From contig NZ_RHFG01000024.1 of the NCBI RefSeq assembly GCF_004745485.1, forward strand, positions 1 through 62,756: a DNA stretch of 62,756 bases. The letters run 5' to 3'. Positions 27,023 to 36,314 of this stretch are shown one piece after another. A program made the translations under genes and the position numbers. Position 1 is the stretch's first letter. Each line of letters starts with the position of its first letter. Under the pieces are notes generated by a model, which saw only the letters and a list, made by a program, of their open reading frames with translations, made no database searches and was not told where the DNA came from. Source of the DNA: Brevibacterium sp. S22. GTDB taxonomy: Bacteria > Actinomycetota > Actinomycetes > Actinomycetales > Brevibacteriaceae.

Positions 27023-28045
27023 TCAGCTCTCGGCGCCCACGGCGACGACCATCTTGCCGAAGTTTCCGCCGGTGAGCAGGTCGTTGAAGTACTCGGGCGC
27101 CTTGTCGAGTCCGGGACGGATGTCCTCACGGAAACGCACCTTGCCCTCCTTGAGCCAGCCGCTCATGTCGGTCAGGAACTGGCCGGTCAGACGCTCGGCG
27201 AACTCGTTCTGGATGAAACCACGGACCAGCAGCGACTTCGTCAGGATCTGTCCCATGAGCGCACCCGAACGATCCGGTCCCTCCGGCAGAGAGGTGAGGT
27301 TGTAGTTCGCGACGAGCCCGCACACGGGAACGCGTCCGAAGGTGTTGAGCCGCGGCAGCACGGCACTGAATACCTCCCCGCCGACGTTTTCGTAATAAAC
27401 GTCGATGCCCTGCGGGACTGCCTCTTTCAGCTCCTGCCGCAGGTTCCCGCTCCGGTGGTCCAGCGCCACGTCGAAGCCGAGTTCCGTCAGGTGCGCGACC
27501 TTGTCGGGGCCTCCGGCGATGCCGACCGCGGTTGCTCCCTTGATCTTCGCGATCTGGCCGACGACGGAACCGACGGGTCCGGTGGCGGCGGCCACGGCCA
27601 CGGTCTCGCCAACCTTGGGCTGACCGATCTCGAGCAGGCCTGCGTACGCGGTGAATCCGGGCATGCCGAGCACACCGAGGTGGGTGGAGATCGGTGCGAG
27701 CTCCGGGTCGATCTTGCGCAGATGCCCGGTGTTCTCCACCGAGTACTCCTGCCATCCGCCGTAGCCGAGGACGATGTCCCCGACGGCGAAGTCGTCAGAA
27801 TTCGATTCGACCACCTCGGCGACGGTCGCACCGACCATGACATCGCCGACCTCGACGGGCTTGGCATAGGACTTCGCGTCCGACATCCGACCGCGCATGT
27901 ACGGATCGAGCGAGAGGTAGAGAGTCCGCAGCAGCACCTGACCCTCACCCGGAGTGGGCACGGGCACCTCGTCGAGGAGGTAGTTCTCTGCGGTGGGTGC
28001 GCCTACGGGGCGCGAGTTCAGGCGAATCCGGTGGTTGGTCGTCAT
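27023..28045 (-). CDS. NADP-dependent MDR-family oxidoreductase (CurA/PTGR-like)
   Basis: 340 aa. A zinc-independent medium-chain reductase of the group that reduces double bonds of enones (leukotriene/prostaglandin reductase, CurA/YncB). Evidence: LYLSLDPYMRGRMSD, the Rossmann segment VAAATGPVGSVVGQIAKIKG, the nucleotide-binding IAGG and VYYENVGGEVF. No structural zinc cysteine cluster is present. ATG 28045 follows aaagga; an earlier in-frame ATG at 28063 has no such site. Confidence 0.88.
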   Translation of the reverse strand: MTTNHRIRLNSRPVGAPTAENYLLDEVPVPTPGEGQVLLRTLYLSLDPYMRGRMSDAKSYAKPVEVGDVMVGATVAEVVESNSDDFAVGDIVLGYGGWQEYSVENTGHLRKIDPELAPISTHLGVLGMPGFTAYAGLLEIGQPKVGETVAVAAATGPVGSVVGQIAKIKGATAVGIAGGPDKVAHLTELGFDVALDHRSGNLRQELKEAVPQGIDVYYENVGGEVFSAVLPRLNTFGRVPVCGLVANYNLTSLPEGPDRSGALMGQILTKSLLVRGFIQNEFAERLTGQFLTDMSGWLKEGKVRFREDIRPGLDKAPEYFNDLLTGGNFGKMVVAVGAES

Positions 28046-28093
28046 CTGGCTGTTTCCTTTCATCGGATGCTCCGTGTCATCGACACGTCGGTG

Positions 28094-28981
28094 TCATCGG
28101 AACTGTCTGTCATAGCAACCATTCGGGATCGATCGATGTTCCTGATCGATCGATTTTTCTCTCGCCGAGGCGGCCCCGAGTTCTGCTCGCACCGACCCAT
28201 CCGTGTCGGCCGCAGCAGCATCGTCGCCGGCCGAGCCCGCCGATTCGCCCGCGAGCCTGCGGGCGACGGTCTCCCAGCCGGGGTCGAATGCCCACTCGAA
28301 ATCACCGAGGCGATCGAGCAGCTCCGTGCCATTGGCGCGGATGATCTCCGACCATTCGGCCGGCCACGCCCCGAAGTTCGCGGCCGCGGCGAGTTCGTCG
28401 ACGTCCTTGAAGACCGCGCCGGTTGTGTCGAACCCGCCGTCAGGAGTGTGCAGTGGCATCGAGGCGAGGGGAAAGGTGATGTCGAGGATGTGGTCACTCG
28501 TCAACAAGGCGTCATCGGTTCGGACGTGCGTGGCTTCGAGGTTGACGTACCACTCGGCCCGCACCCCGCCGGGCGCAGCGGCCCCGTCGTCCTTGAGCAG
28601 CACCCACACGGAGAACGGCACCTGCGGCGGAACGATCTTGAGAACTCCGCGCCCTCGCCAAGTCCCGTCGACGTTGATCCGAGTCGGCGCCTCGGCGGGC
28701 GGCCGGAACCGCGCAGCCAAGGGGACATCGTGTGGGTTGGTGTCCTCCCACCCGACGATCCGGGTCTCCTGGGTCGGGGTTCCGCCCGACAGCCACAGGA
28801 CGAGGCCTTCGGGTCCATCGGCGATGACGCGCATCGGTCGGGCCACCTCGGCGAGGTCGCGGTCGAAGTCGAAACGTCGGAACGTCCAGGTCACGGTCTC
28901 ACCGGGTGCCCGAAACGGCTCTTGGCCGATGGGTCTGACCTGGGACGGAGTGGGGATCGTGTACGGATCGCGCAGCGTCAT
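28094..28981 (-). CDS. DUF402 domain protein
   Basis: 295 aa. The central part resembles DUF402 proteins, some of which are nucleoside di/triphosphate phosphatases: AEWYVNLEATHVRTDDALLTSDHILDI matches the W-Y-x-N and D-x-x-LD pattern. The role here is unknown. The C-terminal 45 residues are Ala/Asp-rich, include one copy of the dispersed 14-bp motif (28162-28175) and end in a repetitive atcgatcgat hairpin. Only a weak ribosome-binding site is seen. Confidence 0.7.
   Translation of the reverse strand: MTLRDPYTIPTPSQVRPIGQEPFRAPGETVTWTFRRFDFDRDLAEVARPMRVIADGPEGLVLWLSGGTPTQETRIVGWEDTNPHDVPLAARFRPPAEAPTRINVDGTWRGRGVLKIVPPQVPFSVWVLLKDDGAAAPGGVRAEWYVNLEATHVRTDDALLTSDHILDITFPLASMPLHTPDGGFDTTGAVFKDVDELAAAANFGAWPAEWSEIIRANGTELLDRLGDFEWAFDPGWETVARRLAGESAGSAGDDAAAADTDGSVRAELGAASAREKSIDQEHRSIPNGCYDRQFR
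28128..28158 (+). repeat. atcgatcgat inverted/direct repeat with T-tract
   Basis: atcgatcgat occurs at 28128-28137 and 28145-28154, with loop gttcctg and ttttt after it on the plus strand. It has the form of a plus-strand terminator but lies inside the 3' end of the minus-strand DUF402 gene. Confidence 0.7.
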
Positions 28982-29104
28982 GCGGGCAGTCTATGCGCCG
29001 GGCATGGACGAGCGCTGAAGACGCACGTCCGCTCAGCCGGTGTCCCGGAGGCGGCGGTCATACCACCCTCCGGACCGTGCCCTGTCAGGTCATAGAGTGG
29101 GGTC

Positions 29105-30022
29105 ATGAACGACTCCGACGATGCAGCTTCAACGATGACCACTCCCCCGCGCTCGGATGCGGAGATCCCCGCCTATCTCGCCGCGCTCGGTCTGCCGGGA
29201 CTCGCCGATATCCACGTCCATTTCCTCCCGCAGAACGTGCTCGACAAGGTGTGGGCCTACTTCGACAACGCCGAGACGAACTATGGAAGGTCCTGGCCGA
29301 TCCACTACCGGTACGACACGGACACCCGCCTGCGCATCGTCCGTGACCTGGGTATCCGCGCGATCCCAGCGCTGACCTACCCGCACAGGCCCGGCATGGC
29401 CGCCTGGCTGAATAACTGGAACGCTGAGTTCGCCGCATCCCACGACGACGTCATCCACTGCGGCACTCTCTTTGCCGAACCCGAAGCCGCCGACTACGTC
29501 CCCGCCGCCTTAGCCGCCGGTGCGAAGCTGTTCAAAGTCCACATCCAGGTGGGCGGGTTCTCTCCCGATGATCCCGTCCTCGACCCCGCGTGGGCGGCGC
29601 TGGCGGAGGCGCAGATGCCCATCGTCATCCACGCGGGTTCTCGTCCGCTGCCGGGTGAGTACACCGGCCCGCGGGCGGTCACGAACGTGCTCAAGCGCTT
29701 CCCCACACTGCGGTTCGTCATCGCCCACATGGGCATGCCGGAGTACGACGAATTCGCCGACCTCGCCGAAGCCTACGACGGTGTCCGCCTCGACACGACG
29801 ATGTACGTCTCCGGATATTTCCAATCCCCCGCCGAGGTGGCCCCCGCCTACCGTGAACGCTTGGCCGAACTGCAGGACAAGATCATCCTCGGTTCGGATT
29901 TCCCGAATATCCCCTACCCGTATGCCGATCAGATCTCGGGACTGGCCGGGCTCGGGCTCGGTGACGACTGGATGCGCTCAGTGCTGTGGACGAACGGGGC
30001 ACGGGTGCTCGGTCTGGAGTGA
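29105..30022 (+). CDS. Amidohydrolase family protein
   Basis: 305 aa, amidohydrolase-2 type TIM barrel. Metal-binding features: LADIHVHF at strand 1, the lysine in AKLFKVHIQV, HAGSR, VIAHMG and GSDFPNIPYPY near the end. Such enzymes hydrolyse or decarboxylate small carboxylic or cyclic substrates; the substrate here is unknown. gtgggg precedes the ATG. It stands alone, with 123 bp upstream to the divergent DUF402 gene. Confidence 0.85.
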   Translation: MNDSDDAASTMTTPPRSDAEIPAYLAALGLPGLADIHVHFLPQNVLDKVWAYFDNAETNYGRSWPIHYRYDTDTRLRIVRDLGIRAIPALTYPHRPGMAAWLNNWNAEFAASHDDVIHCGTLFAEPEAADYVPAALAAGAKLFKVHIQVGGFSPDDPVLDPAWAALAEAQMPIVIHAGSRPLPGEYTGPRAVTNVLKRFPTLRFVIAHMGMPEYDEFADLAEAYDGVRLDTTMYVSGYFQSPAEVAPAYRERLAELQDKIILGSDFPNIPYPYADQISGLAGLGLGDDWMRSVLWTNGARVLGLE

Positions 30023-30114
30023 CGGATAGGCCTCCGGATCGAAAGACAGCCTCCTCGCCTGACCAACACAGTGCAGCCACCTCGGAGCCGCATGTCGCTG
30101 CGCATGGGCCTGAC

Positions 30115-30864
30115 TCAGCGCGTACGCAGCCATTCGTCGACGGTGACGTCGGAGAGCCTCGGCGAGGGCGGGATGAGTCCATCGCGGGACGCCGGTCCGG
30201 GCAGGGGGATGCCGATGACCTTCGGGGACTTCTCGCCGGCGGACCGGGCTCGTGCCTCGGCCAGTCGGCGTGCGATCGCGGCGAAGTCGCTGATCTCGGG
30301 GCCGGCGACCTCGATGGTGCCGGTCTCGCCTGAGTCGATGGCCTCGGCCATCATGCGTGCGGCCTCCGCAGCGGCCAGGGCCTGCACGCGCATCTTCGGC
30401 ACGAATCGCAGCGGACCGACGGTCATCGTCATCGCGTCGACGAGTTCGAACCATTGGGCAGAGCGGAACATCAGCAGCCGATCCGACGGGACGATCCGTC
30501 GGTAGATGCGTTCCTGCATCGCTTTGCCCTGGTAGTAGCCGAGCAGCTTCGATTCGCCGACCTCGGGTCGGAAGGCGATCGACAGGCAGGCCACGGATGT
30601 GCCCGGCTGCTCGGCTGCGGCGACGGCGATCGATCGGGAGCTGTGGGAGAAGTAGTCGACGGCCTGACGTCCATTCATCGTCATCCGGTTGACACAGTCG
30701 ACGAGGACATCGCTGCCCTCGGCCGCCTCGGCGACTCCGCGACCGGTGTATGTGTCGACTCCGGTTCCACGGTGGGCGGCGATGACCGTGTGCCCACGCT
30801 GACGCAGCTGGTCGACGAGGCGGGCCCCGAACGTTCCGGTGGCTCCGAAGACGGTGATCTGCAT
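30115..30864 (-). CDS. NAD(P)-binding atypical SDR (NmrA-like)
   Basis: 249 aa. N-terminal Rossmann motif GATGTFGARLV followed by a short NmrA-like body; there is no YxxxK catalytic pair, so it may be a redox sensor or an isomerase rather than a classical dehydrogenase. It contains EVAGPEISDFAAIARRLAEA, common in the NmrA group. It is downstream of the toastrack gene but separated from it by a strong hairpin terminator. Confidence 0.8.
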   Translation of the reverse strand: MQITVFGATGTFGARLVDQLRQRGHTVIAAHRGTGVDTYTGRGVAEAAEGSDVLVDCVNRMTMNGRQAVDYFSHSSRSIAVAAAEQPGTSVACLSIAFRPEVGESKLLGYYQGKAMQERIYRRIVPSDRLLMFRSAQWFELVDAMTMTVGPLRFVPKMRVQALAAAEAARMMAEAIDSGETGTIEVAGPEISDFAAIARRLAEARARSAGEKSPKVIGIPLPGPASRDGLIPPSPRLSDVTVDEWLRTR

Positions 30865-30883
30865 GGCTGCCCTCTCAGACGCC

Positions 30884-30916
30884 GCACGGGCGGGCCCGTG
30901 ACGAGCCCGCCCGTGC
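30884..30916 (-). terminator. Terminator after the toastrack gene
   Basis: gcacgggcgggc (30884-30895) pairs perfectly with gcccgcccgtgc (30905-30916), a 12-bp GC stem with a 9-nt loop, 12 bp past the toastrack stop. The U-tract is weak. Confidence 0.75.
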
Positions 30917-30927
30917 GCCGACGCTTC

Positions 30928-31863
30928 TCAGTTCTGGTTGACCGTGACCATACCAGTGTCGGCTGTGGCCGAGATCGGCACGAGGGTCTTGTCCTCGGCG
31001 TCCTTCGGGTCCTCGGACACATCGAACTTCTTCAGGTCCGAGGCCAGATCGACGGACCCGTCGTTCGACTTCGCATTGATCCGGTAGACGAAGTCATCGT
31101 CGCTCTTCTCGTTCGCGAGCCTGAGGTTCGGCAGCTGCAGATCGATCGACCCTTCCTCGGTCTTCGCGCTGATGCCGCCGGACGGGACCGCCTCATCGGT
31201 GAAGGCGAGGTCGAGTGTGCCCGTCGAGGTGACCGCGTCGAGGCGGTCGGTGACGGTGAGGTTCTCACCGTCGATGGCGCCGACCCCGGTCTTGGCTTCC
31301 ACAGTCCCGAAGGTGCCTTCGAGCGAGGTCGCACCCCAGTCGGTCGAGGTGCGGATCCGGTCGGCCGACCCGGCGACGAACAGTGCCCCACCGTCGGTGT
31401 CGGCGATGATCTCCGCGTAGTCGCCGTCGACGTCGAACGTGCCGTAATTGCTGTCGAGGATGAGCTTGAGGTCGCGAGCCGTCTTGGTGGGGACAGTGAC
31501 CGTGATCCGGGTGTTCTCGAGCTTCCTGGCTTCGTCCAAGGCCACCTCGGCGACGCCGCCGTTCGAGTCGACCGTGAGATCCGGAGCGGCATCGCGGGGA
31601 CCGGTGGCATTGAGTTTGATGGTGGGATCGGTGTCGTCATCGGTCCGCACGTCGACGGAGGCGCCCATGGCGAGGCCGACTTTGAGTTCCTTCATCGTCG
31701 CCGGCAGCGGCTGGGACGATTCGAGCTTGCCGTAGTGCAGGCGGGAGGCACCATGGGCGGCGGTGACGATCACGGGGACGAGGAGGACGACGACGGCGAG
31801 GATGATGAGGACCGTGCGCAAGCCGAGTCGGGCGGATTCGCTGATGCGAACTGTGGCAGGCAT
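30928..31863 (-). CDS. Membrane-anchored toastrack (DUF4097) protein
   Basis: 311 aa. One N-terminal transmembrane helix (LRTVLIILAVVVLLVPVIVT) is followed by an extracytoplasmic beta-repeat domain of the DUF4097 or toastrack type, visible as recurring short strands with DSNYGTFDVDGDYAEI, DTDGGALFVAG and TSTGTLDLAF. Toastrack proteins often sit with LiaFSR or PspC envelope-stress systems. The ATG at 31863 starts one base after the response-regulator stop (TAGAATG), so the three genes form one unit; it may be a sensor or target of that pair. Confidence 0.85.
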   Translation of the reverse strand: MPATVRISESARLGLRTVLIILAVVVLLVPVIVTAAHGASRLHYGKLESSQPLPATMKELKVGLAMGASVDVRTDDDTDPTIKLNATGPRDAAPDLTVDSNGGVAEVALDEARKLENTRITVTVPTKTARDLKLILDSNYGTFDVDGDYAEIIADTDGGALFVAGSADRIRTSTDWGATSLEGTFGTVEAKTGVGAIDGENLTVTDRLDAVTSTGTLDLAFTDEAVPSGGISAKTEEGSIDLQLPNLRLANEKSDDDFVYRINAKSNDGSVDLASDLKKFDVSEDPKDAEDKTLVPISATADTGMVTVNQN

Positions 31864-31864
31864 T

Positions 31865-32509
31865 CTAGGCTCCGAGGAATGTGAGGACGGCGAGGACGCG
31901 TCGGTTGTCCGAGGTGTCGGCGGTGAGGCCGAACTTCGTGAATACCGAGCTGATGTGCTTCTCAACGGCTCCGGCGCTGAGGTAGAGGGTGCGGGCGATC
32001 GCGGCGTTTGACTTGCCTTCGGCCATGAGCTGGAGGACTTCGACCTCCCGGGGGCTCAGGGTCGACAGGCCGTCCTTCTTCCGGGTGCGCACGAGGATCT
32101 GGGACACGACCTCGGGGTCGAGGACAGTGCCTCCGGAGGCGACTTCGTCGACAGCGGCGAGGAAATCCTCGACATCGGCCACGCGGTCCTTGAGGAGGTA
32201 GCCGAATCCGCCGGTGTTCTCGGCGATGAGCTCCGAGGCGTACTGTTCCTCGACGTACTGGCTGAACACGAGGACCTTGACGTCGGGGTTCTGCTTGCGG
32301 ATGAGCACGGCGGCGCGGATGCCTTCGTCGGTGAACGTCGGGGGCATGCGCACGTCGATGACGGCGAGATCCGGCGGATCGTTGTGGACGACGGCCAGGA
32401 GTTCATTCGCGTCGGGGACGGCGGCGATGACCTCATGTCCAGCGTCGGCGAGGAGTCGTTCGAGTCCGGCCCGCAGGACGGCAGAGTCTTCAGCGATTAC
32501 GATGCGCAT
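31865..32509 (-). CDS. NarL/LuxR-family response regulator
   Basis: 214 aa. Receiver domain with acidic pocket AEDS (E7, D8) and phospho-acceptor D52 in LAVIDVRMPP, then a C-terminal LuxR helix-turn-helix, LSPREVEVLQLMAEGKSNAA. A ggagg Shine-Dalgarno lies 5 nt before the ATG at 32509. It overlaps the histidine kinase stop by 13 nt, so the two are a cognate pair. Confidence 0.93.
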   Translation of the reverse strand: MRIVIAEDSAVLRAGLERLLADAGHEVIAAVPDANELLAVVHNDPPDLAVIDVRMPPTFTDEGIRAAVLIRKQNPDVKVLVFSQYVEEQYASELIAENTGGFGYLLKDRVADVEDFLAAVDEVASGGTVLDPEVVSQILVRTRKKDGLSTLSPREVEVLQLMAEGKSNAAIARTLYLSAGAVEKHISSVFTKFGLTADTSDNRRVLAVLTFLGA

Positions 32510-34485
32510 GGCACCTCCACAACTACAGTCGTTGGCCCACCTGCGGGGCTGGTCAGGTTCAGTGTGCCACGGGCGGCTTCGACGCGGTCGATGAGACCGG
32601 CGATGCCGGTGTGCCGTCCGCTCCGGTCGACGCGGGCTCCGCCCTGTCCGTTGTCGGTGACGACGATCTGAACGCCGGTCTCGATCGGGGCGATGAACAC
32701 GCTGGCCTTGGTGGCGCCGGAGTGCTTGGCGATGTTCGTCAGACACTCGGCGACGACGAAGTAGGACACGGCTTCGGCTTCCCGCCCGATCCGCCCTTCG
32801 AGGCGCACGTCGACGTCGACGGGGATCGTCGAGCGTCCGGCCAGTGCCGACACGGCGGCGTCGAGTCCCCGGTCGGTGAGCACCGCCGGGTGGATTCCGC
32901 GGGCGAGCTGACGCAGTTCGTTGACGATGCCCTTGGCCTCGGTGTGGGCCTCGGAGACGAGTTCCTTGGCGCGTTCGGGATCGGAGTCGATCTTCGTCTT
33001 CGCCATGCCAAGTGTCATGGTCAGCGCGACGAGGCGGGGCTGGGCTCCGTCGTGGAGGTCGCGTTCGATGCGCAGTCGTTCGGCGGCGGCCGCCTCGATG
33101 CCGGCCATGCGGGCCCGGTCGAGTTCGGTGACTTCGGCTTGGAGGGCGACGGTGCGGGCCGGGGCCAGCAGCGCCCTGTCGAGAGCGCGGTCGAGGATCG
33201 GTGCGAACCACAGGATCGCCAGGGAGCTGGCGAGCACGATGACCGAGCCGATGGCGACGCCGAGACGAGCCGATCCCTCGATGGATTCGCCGGTGAAGAA
33301 GGTGTTGACTCCGTCGGGGTTGATGGCGAAGAAGATGCCGAAGATGGACCCGCAGATCGCTGCGATGGTGCCGGCGACGACGATCAGGCCGAGGAGCATC
33401 TTGATGTAGTGGTGGGCGGTCGAGCGCCAGAAGGCACCGGATTTCACCTGCAGCCAGCGGTTGTGGAGGAAGCGACCCATGCCGGGATCGCGATTGCTGC
33501 TTTCGATCTTCGGGACGGGGATCTTATCGGAGTAGATGAGTTCGGCTCGGTAGCGTTCGGCGTTGTTCGCGCCCTGCTGGACGAGAACCCAGACGAGGAG
33601 GGCGAGGACGCCGAGACCGAGGGCGAAGATTCCGCCGATGCCGGTGAACAGCAGTCCGAGCGGTATCCACGCCCAGATCAGGCCGAGGACGGCGGAGAGC
33701 ACGAGGTTCGCGACGCCGATGATTTCGGTGGGGCGCTTGGGCCAGGTGATGGGGCCGTCGGCGGGGATCTCCGTGACGTCTTCACGGCTGAGCGGCAGCG
33801 AACCGGTGACCGGTGCGTATGCGACGGGTTCGCGTCGCGGCTTCATTCGCCGAGGCGGCCGTTGACGTGGCATCGGCTGAGCGGCCGGCATGGGCTGCGC
33901 GTTCGGGGCGGGGTGCGCGTTCGGCATGGGTTGCGCATTCGGCGCGGGCCGACCGAACTGCGCGGCGGGTTGCTGGGCGGGGTGCGGTCCGGGCTGAGGG
34001 GCGTGGCCGGGCGGCCCGGGGTAGTTCGGGGTGTTCGAAGGGGCGTACCCGGATGGTGCGGCCTGAGCCGAGGGATGAGTGTGGGTGCCCGGCTGGGCAG
34101 GAGCCATCGGGGTCGTGTGGGTGACTGGCCGGGTGGGGTTCATCGGCGGGTAGTCAGGTCGCTGAGCCTGGTCGCCTGATCCCATCACTCGGGTCGTGCC
34201 CGTTGCAAAGGGAACATCGAGGTCGACGGGCTTCGTCCGGAACTCGCCGGCTTCGCGAGCGGTCGGTTCGTCGACTTCGGTCGCGTCCACCTCGGTGGTC
34301 GGCGGAGCGTTGACGATGGCTTCGGCGCTGATGGACTCTTCGCGCTCCATCGTGCCGGGGGCAGATTCCGCGGTGCCGTGATCGTCCGCGGACTCGCCGG
34401 GATCCACCTCGGGGGTCTGAGTCTCCTGCGGATCGGGGCCGACCGGCTCCTGATCCTGCGGGTTCTCGGGGGTCTTCTCACTCAT
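32497..34485 (-). CDS. Sensor histidine kinase with long Pro-rich N-terminus
   Basis: 662 aa. HisKA_3-type kinase: phospho-acceptor H478 in ERDLHDGAQPRL, N-box AECLTNIAKHSGA and G-box DNGQGG. About four membrane segments occupy residues 290-450. The first 250 residues are acidic, then Pro/Gln/Met-rich, with an irregular hexapeptide repeat (NAQPMP, NAHPAP, NAQPMP, AAQPMP), as in many actinobacterial cytoplasmic tails. One dispersed motif copy (33847-33860) lies there. ATG 34485 is chosen over an upstream in-frame extension because the family-like acidic start begins here. Confidence 0.9.
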   Translation of the reverse strand: MSEKTPENPQDQEPVGPDPQETQTPEVDPGESADDHGTAESAPGTMEREESISAEAIVNAPPTTEVDATEVDEPTAREAGEFRTKPVDLDVPFATGTTRVMGSGDQAQRPDYPPMNPTRPVTHTTPMAPAQPGTHTHPSAQAAPSGYAPSNTPNYPGPPGHAPQPGPHPAQQPAAQFGRPAPNAQPMPNAHPAPNAQPMPAAQPMPRQRPPRRMKPRREPVAYAPVTGSLPLSREDVTEIPADGPITWPKRPTEIIGVANLVLSAVLGLIWAWIPLGLLFTGIGGIFALGLGVLALLVWVLVQQGANNAERYRAELIYSDKIPVPKIESSNRDPGMGRFLHNRWLQVKSGAFWRSTAHHYIKMLLGLIVVAGTIAAICGSIFGIFFAINPDGVNTFFTGESIEGSARLGVAIGSVIVLASSLAILWFAPILDRALDRALLAPARTVALQAEVTELDRARMAGIEAAAAERLRIERDLHDGAQPRLVALTMTLGMAKTKIDSDPERAKELVSEAHTEAKGIVNELRQLARGIHPAVLTDRGLDAAVSALAGRSTIPVDVDVRLEGRIGREAEAVSYFVVAECLTNIAKHSGATKASVFIAPIETGVQIVVTDNGQGGARVDRSGRHTGIAGLIDRVEAARGTLNLTSPAGGPTTVVVEVPCAS

Positions 34486-34770
34486 AGCAATAACGCTACG
34501 GGAGCCGTGGGCGCGCGAACAGCACGAAGACCTCCGACCCCACGTCGGGTTTTCCCGACACCCTGTGACCACGGACACGGGATCCTCGGTGGACTCTGGA
34601 TTCCCGCGCGCTCCTCACGCCGTGCCGTACCTGAGCATCCCCCACCCTTCGCAACGAATCACCCCGGTGCAAGGAGGTGTTTCGCCACAATGAGTGAGGG
34701 ATGCCGAAGCACCGGGAGGACGTGCCACTCGGGGTGGGATGTGACGCTGCCGGTGCGTGATGGCTGCCGG

Positions 34771-36051
34771 CTATGCGAGGACCGAGACTCCGATAACCGA
34801 GGCATCCGGGTCGGCAATACGGCTTGAGTCAAGGTCGGATGGCGCCTCGGCCGATCCCTCCGCCGTGGCATCCAAGGCCTGGGCGAGGTCGGCGAGGATG
34901 TCATCGATGTCCTCGATGCCGACGGACAGGCGGATGAACCTGCCGGAAACGCTGACCTCGCTGCCTGCCACGGACAGATGCGTCATCGTCGCCGGGTGGT
35001 CGATGAGTGACTCAACTCCTCCGAGCGACTCGGCCAGAGTGATGAGCTTCGTGTTCGCCACCAGGGACAACGCCCGCTCCTCGGTGTCGGTGCGCAGGGA
35101 CACCACTCCCCCGAACCCGCTCATCTGCCGCTTCGCCACCTCATGCCCCGGGTGCGACGGCAGGCCCGGGTAGATCACATCGGCCACCTCATCGCGAGTC
35201 TCGAGCCATTCGGCCACCGCCTGCGCATTGGCGCAGTGCGCCTTCATCCGCACCGGCAGGGTTTTGATCCCGCGCCTGGTCAGCCAGGCGTCGAACGGGG
35301 AGATACCCAGCCCGACGGACGCGAGGTGGTTCTCGAGACGGTCGACCACCTCGGCGGCGCGGGGACAGGTCGTCCCATCACCGGTGAGAACGGCACCGCC
35401 GATGACATCGGAGTGACCGTTGATGAACTTCGTCGTCGAGTGGACGACGATATCGGCACCGAGCTCCAGCGGACGCTGCAGCACCGGGGTCGCGAAGGTC
35501 GAGTCCACGGCCAGGAGTGCATTCGCGCGGTGGGCGAGCCGGGCCGCCTCGGCGATGTCGATGATGTCGAGACCGGGATTGCTCGGTGTCTCAACCCAGA
35601 TGATCGCGGTGTTCTCATTGATGGCGGTGGAGAGCTCTGCTGAGTCGGTGAGGTCGACGGTGCGGATGGCCACGCCCCAGCGCACGTACTCGTTCTGCAG
35701 GAGCCGGAAGGTCCCGCCGTAGACGTCGCGGGGCAGGATGACCTCGTCCCCGGGACGCAGCAGAGAAGAGAACACGGCCACCTCGGCCGAGGTTCCCGAA
35801 TTGACGGCCGCGGCGAACGACGCGCCCTCCAATTCGCACAGAGCCTGTTCGAGGTCGCTGCGGTTCGGCGTGCCCGTGCGCGCGTAGTCGAAGCCGGCGC
35901 GGGTCTCTCCCGGAGTGTCCATCATGAAGGTGGAGGTCTGGAAGATCGGAGCCACGACCGAACCGGTGTGTGCCTCGGGCATGGCTCCCGAGTGCACCGA
36001 TCGGGTCGAGATGCCGGCGGGTGTGGTGGGTTCGAAACGGGGTGAACTCAC
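34771..36051 (-). CDS. metB: Cystathionine gamma-synthase-like PLP enzyme
   Basis: 426 aa from GTG 36051. Member of the Cys/Met metabolism PLP family; joins cysteine to an activated homoserine, or cleaves cystathionine. Evidence: STRSVHSG start, FDYARTGTPNRSDLE, AVNSGTSAE, WVETPSNPGLDI and the PLP lysine in VVHSTTKFINGHSDVIGG. Synthase versus lyase cannot be settled from sequence. GTG 36051 follows aagga; the ATG at 36087 has no ribosome-binding site. It follows the organosulfur operon on the same strand, 263 bp away. Confidence 0.88.
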   Translation of the reverse strand: MSSPRFEPTTPAGISTRSVHSGAMPEAHTGSVVAPIFQTSTFMMDTPGETRAGFDYARTGTPNRSDLEQALCELEGASFAAAVNSGTSAEVAVFSSLLRPGDEVILPRDVYGGTFRLLQNEYVRWGVAIRTVDLTDSAELSTAINENTAIIWVETPSNPGLDIIDIAEAARLAHRANALLAVDSTFATPVLQRPLELGADIVVHSTTKFINGHSDVIGGAVLTGDGTTCPRAAEVVDRLENHLASVGLGISPFDAWLTRRGIKTLPVRMKAHCANAQAVAEWLETRDEVADVIYPGLPSHPGHEVAKRQMSGFGGVVSLRTDTEERALSLVANTKLITLAESLGGVESLIDHPATMTHLSVAGSEVSVSGRFIRLSVGIEDIDDILADLAQALDATAEGSAEAPSDLDSSRIADPDASVIGVSVLA

Positions 36052-36209
36052 GGCGGATCCTTCCTTCACTGATGGGCACCGCTGCATCTGCGGTGTGATT
36101 CAGTGTGCGTGTCCCCGATGTGCTCGCGCGAACGCGCCGTCTCGGATGGTCACGTCGCGTCATATGTCGTCGATGAATGTCATTTTTCGACGTAGAAGGT
36201 CGGCATCCC

Positions 36210-36224
36210 TCGCCGAGGCGGTCC
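36210..36224. repeat. Intergenic copy of the dispersed motif
   Basis: tcgccgaggcggtcc lies in the 263-bp spacer between metB and the FAD protein gene, outside any coding region, which shows that the motif is not only a codon-usage effect. Confidence 0.85.
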
Positions 36225-36314
36225 GCCGACTCGTACGCACGCGACGTGATCGTCCTTCGTTCCCACCCCGGCAGCTCTCTGTGACGATCGAGCAGTCCCA
36301 CTGCCGGTCACCGG

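Noticed and set aside
25970..29095. Very long plus-strand open frame (1041 aa)
   Set aside because: It runs antisense or out of frame through rhaB, the MDR reductase and the DUF402 gene, has Arg/Gly/Pro-rich composition and no known motif; it is an effect of high GC.
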